DNA of 5,754 bases from Roseburia sp. (GTDB taxonomy: Bacteria > Bacillota_A > Clostridia > Lachnospirales > Lachnospiraceae), in the NCBI GenBank assembly GCA_017547315.1, contig JAFYQA010000214.1, positions 1 through 5,754 of the forward strand, written 5' to 3'. Numbering within the stretch: position 1 is the first letter of the stretch; the number at the start of each line of letters is the position of its first letter. Below, in pieces: positions 4,224-5,754 of this stretch. Made by a program: the position numbers and the translations under genes. The notes beneath the pieces are model-generated. The model worked only from the letters and a program-made list of their open reading frames with translations. It was not told the DNA's origin and ran no database searches.

Positions 4224-5754
4224 CTAGAATTCAAACTGTCCCATCAACTGAACCATCATCTCAACCTGAGCTGCCTGTTCTTCGCTGACTGCGGCTGTTT
4301 CTTCTGATGTAGCAGAGTTATTATCTACAATCTGTGATACTCTTGCAATATTTGCATCAATATCATGCATGTTCTCTGCTGACTTAATCAAGGTAGCTGC
4401 TACCTGTTCCATACGTTCTGTAGATGCTGTTACACCTTCAAATACTTTTTCCATACTATTAACAGTTTCGTCTGCGATTGCAATACCCTTTGCAACAGCT
4501 TCAACCGTTGTCTCGATAAGTTTTGTAGTCTCGCCAGCTGCTTCTTTTGACTGTTCTGCAAGGCTCTTAACCTGATCAGCAACTACTGCAAAACCTTTAC
4601 CTGCTTCACCTGCACGTGCCGCTTCAATTGCTGCATTTAAAGATAAAAGGTTAGTCTGATTTGCAATATCTTCAATTGTTGCGATAATAGAACGAATCTG
4701 TTCAGAACAATTATTAATCTCGCCGATAGCCACTTTTAATTCCTGCATCTTAGCATTACCAACACTTAATGCTGCACTTGCCTGCTCTGAAATCTCTACT
4801 GTTTCCTGAGCACCCTTTGCGTTCTCTTCCATATCTCTTGACATTTCGTCAATCATACCAGCAACTTCTGATACCTGACCAGCCTGTACCGTACAACCTT
4901 CTGCCAAATCAACGGCTGCTTTTGCAAGCTGTTCTGAACCTGCATCGATTTCCTGTGTAGTATCACGGATAGTCATAAGTGCTTTCTTGGTATCTTCATT
5001 AATCTTAATCATAGATTCTTTGATAGCAACGAATTCACCTACATATTCTTCGTTTACGGTGATTCTGTAATTACCATTACCCATCTGTCCGAGTACATTA
5101 GAAATTTCATGAATCATTTTCGAGAAGTTGTTCTTCATGAACTCAATTGCGCCTACCATCTGACCAACTTCACTGTTATCTGCTTTCATATCCCATGCAA
5201 CATCGAAACGACCTTGTGAAAGTTCTGCCATCTGATCAGATACTTTTATAACAGGTGCTAACAATTCATTTTTAGCAAATGTAATCGTATTTAAAATCTG
5301 ACGAATAATGAAAATGAATACAAAAATAAATATACCTTCTGCAACCATCATAATGATGAACATTGTATTCTGTTTCGCTGCAATACGATCCTGAATCTCA
5401 TTAATACACTCATCTGTCAATGCACTAATCTCTGCTGCTGTATCCTGGTATTCTTTACCAAATACAATTGTAGTGGCCTGTGATGTCTTACCTGCCATTG
5501 CAAGTTCCATTGCTTCTTCTTCTAACGGAACTAATCCATTGGACATTGCAGCAATCTCTTCTAATTTTGCCCATTCTTCAGCAGTAATATCATTCTCCTG
5601 TAATCCCGCCCAAGCGATATCACGATTCTTAGCTTCGTTTAATTCGTACATGTAGTTATCATAATGCTTCTGTAAACCGGTAACAGCAAGTGACTGTACT
5701 TCCGCAGTCAAAGTCTTTGAACCTAAACGATACTGATTCAGATACATCGTAGTC
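4224..5754 (-). CDS. Methyl-accepting chemotaxis protein (5' end beyond window)
   Basis: Transmembrane chemoreceptor that controls CheA kinase activity through CheW. 509 codons are visible. The first in-frame Met (5747) is not a believable start: the frame stays open to the edge, there is no ribosome site, and the first membrane helix expected before the sensor domain is missing. Numbering from that Met, seen in order: the remainder of a helical, extracytoplasmic four-helix-bundle-like sensor (1-127); a membrane helix (about 128-150, [20 protein letters not shown]); HAMP (about 151-213); a second HAMP-like unit (about 214-262, [22 protein letters not shown]); and a long coiled-coil signalling domain with the conserved hairpin tip at about 358-400 ([39 protein letters not shown]). 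Gln/Glu pairs on both arms are likely methylation sites. It ends MGQFEF without a CheR-binding pentapeptide. The ligand is unknown. The zinc-ribbon gene follows in the same unit. Confidence 0.95.
   Translation of the reverse strand, partial: TTMYLNQYRLGSKTLTAEVQSLAVTGLQKHYDNYMYELNEAKNRDIAWAGLQENDITAEEWAKLEEIAAMSNGLVPLEEEAMELAMAGKTSQATTIVFGKEYQDTAAEISALTDECINEIQDRIAAKQNTMFIIMMVAEGIFIFVFIFIIRQILNTITFAKNELLAPVIKVSDQMAELSQGRFDVAWDMKADNSEVGQMVGAIEFMKNNFSKMIHEISNVLGQMGNGNYRITVNEEYVGEFVAIKESMIKINEDTKKALMTIRDTTQEIDAGSEQLAKAAVDLAEGCTVQAGQVSEVAGMIDEMSRDMEENAKGAQETVEISEQASAALSVGNAKMQELKVAIGEINNCSEQIRSIIATIEDIANQTNLLSLNAAIEAARAGEAGKGFAVVADQVKSLAEQSKEAAGETTKLIETTVEAVAKGIAIADETVNSMEKVFEGVTASTERMEQVAATLIKSAENMHDIDANIARVSQIVDNNSATSEETAAVSEEQAAQVEMMVQLMGQFEF

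Noticed and set aside
4369..5655. Three plus-strand ORFs of 60-68 codons (from 4369, 4769 and 5473)
   Set aside because: All are antisense to the chemoreceptor; low-complexity Ser/Ala/Leu-rich peptides reflect its repetitive helical codons.
5745..5747. ATG at 5747 as the true start of the chemoreceptor
   Set aside because: The frame is open to the window edge (two Thr codons precede it), no ribosome site is visible, and the first transmembrane helix would be missing.
1..5754. CRISPR array, insertion sequence, tRNA/rRNA, defence island
   Set aside because: No regularly spaced repeats, transposase motifs, terminal repeats or structured RNA gene were seen; the genes are housekeeping, regulation and chemotaxis.

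Overview
The window looks like chromosomal DNA from a motile, low-GC Gram-positive anaerobe of the Clostridia, most likely a Lachnospiraceae relative. This is inferred from AT-rich, Firmicutes-style codon use, strong AAGGAG/GAGGAG ribosome sites, an AddB-type (not RecBCD) recombination nuclease, a clostridial chemoreceptor with two HAMP units, and a candidate sigma-D (FliA-type) promoter. Without a database search, the family-level placement is a judgement.

Layout. Positions 1-1154 (minus) hold the N-terminal third of addB, which runs off the left edge. Just upstream of it, 17 nt away, is tdk (thymidine kinase, 1172-1753, minus), so tdk-addB reads as an operon driven from a promoter near 1781-1808. 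Pointing the other way is a small unrecognised gene (1922-2128, plus) preceded by a sigma-D-like promoter at 1852-1879. It converges on an M14 zinc peptidase (2157-3074, minus). A TetR/AcrR-family regulator (3226-3777, plus) is divergent from the peptidase. Their shared 151-bp intergenic region holds a good tetR promoter and a perfect inverted repeat that could be an operator. A strong bidirectional terminator (3787-3824) separates tetR from a convergent minus-strand unit: a methyl-accepting chemotaxis protein (4224 to beyond 5754) followed 13 nt later by a small cysteine-rich zinc-ribbon protein (3854-4210).

How the parts relate. tdk and addB are housekeeping functions (nucleotide salvage; double-strand break processing). 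The TetR protein is a reasonable candidate to control itself and perhaps the M14 peptidase. The chemoreceptor and its downstream cysteine-rich protein are probably co-transcribed. The small sigma-D-preceded gene suggests a second link to motility. I found no rRNA, tRNA, insertion sequence, CRISPR array or obvious phage gene. The most useful leads are the small sigma-D-associated gene with its abnormal ribosome-site spacing, and the cysteine-rich partner of the chemoreceptor.
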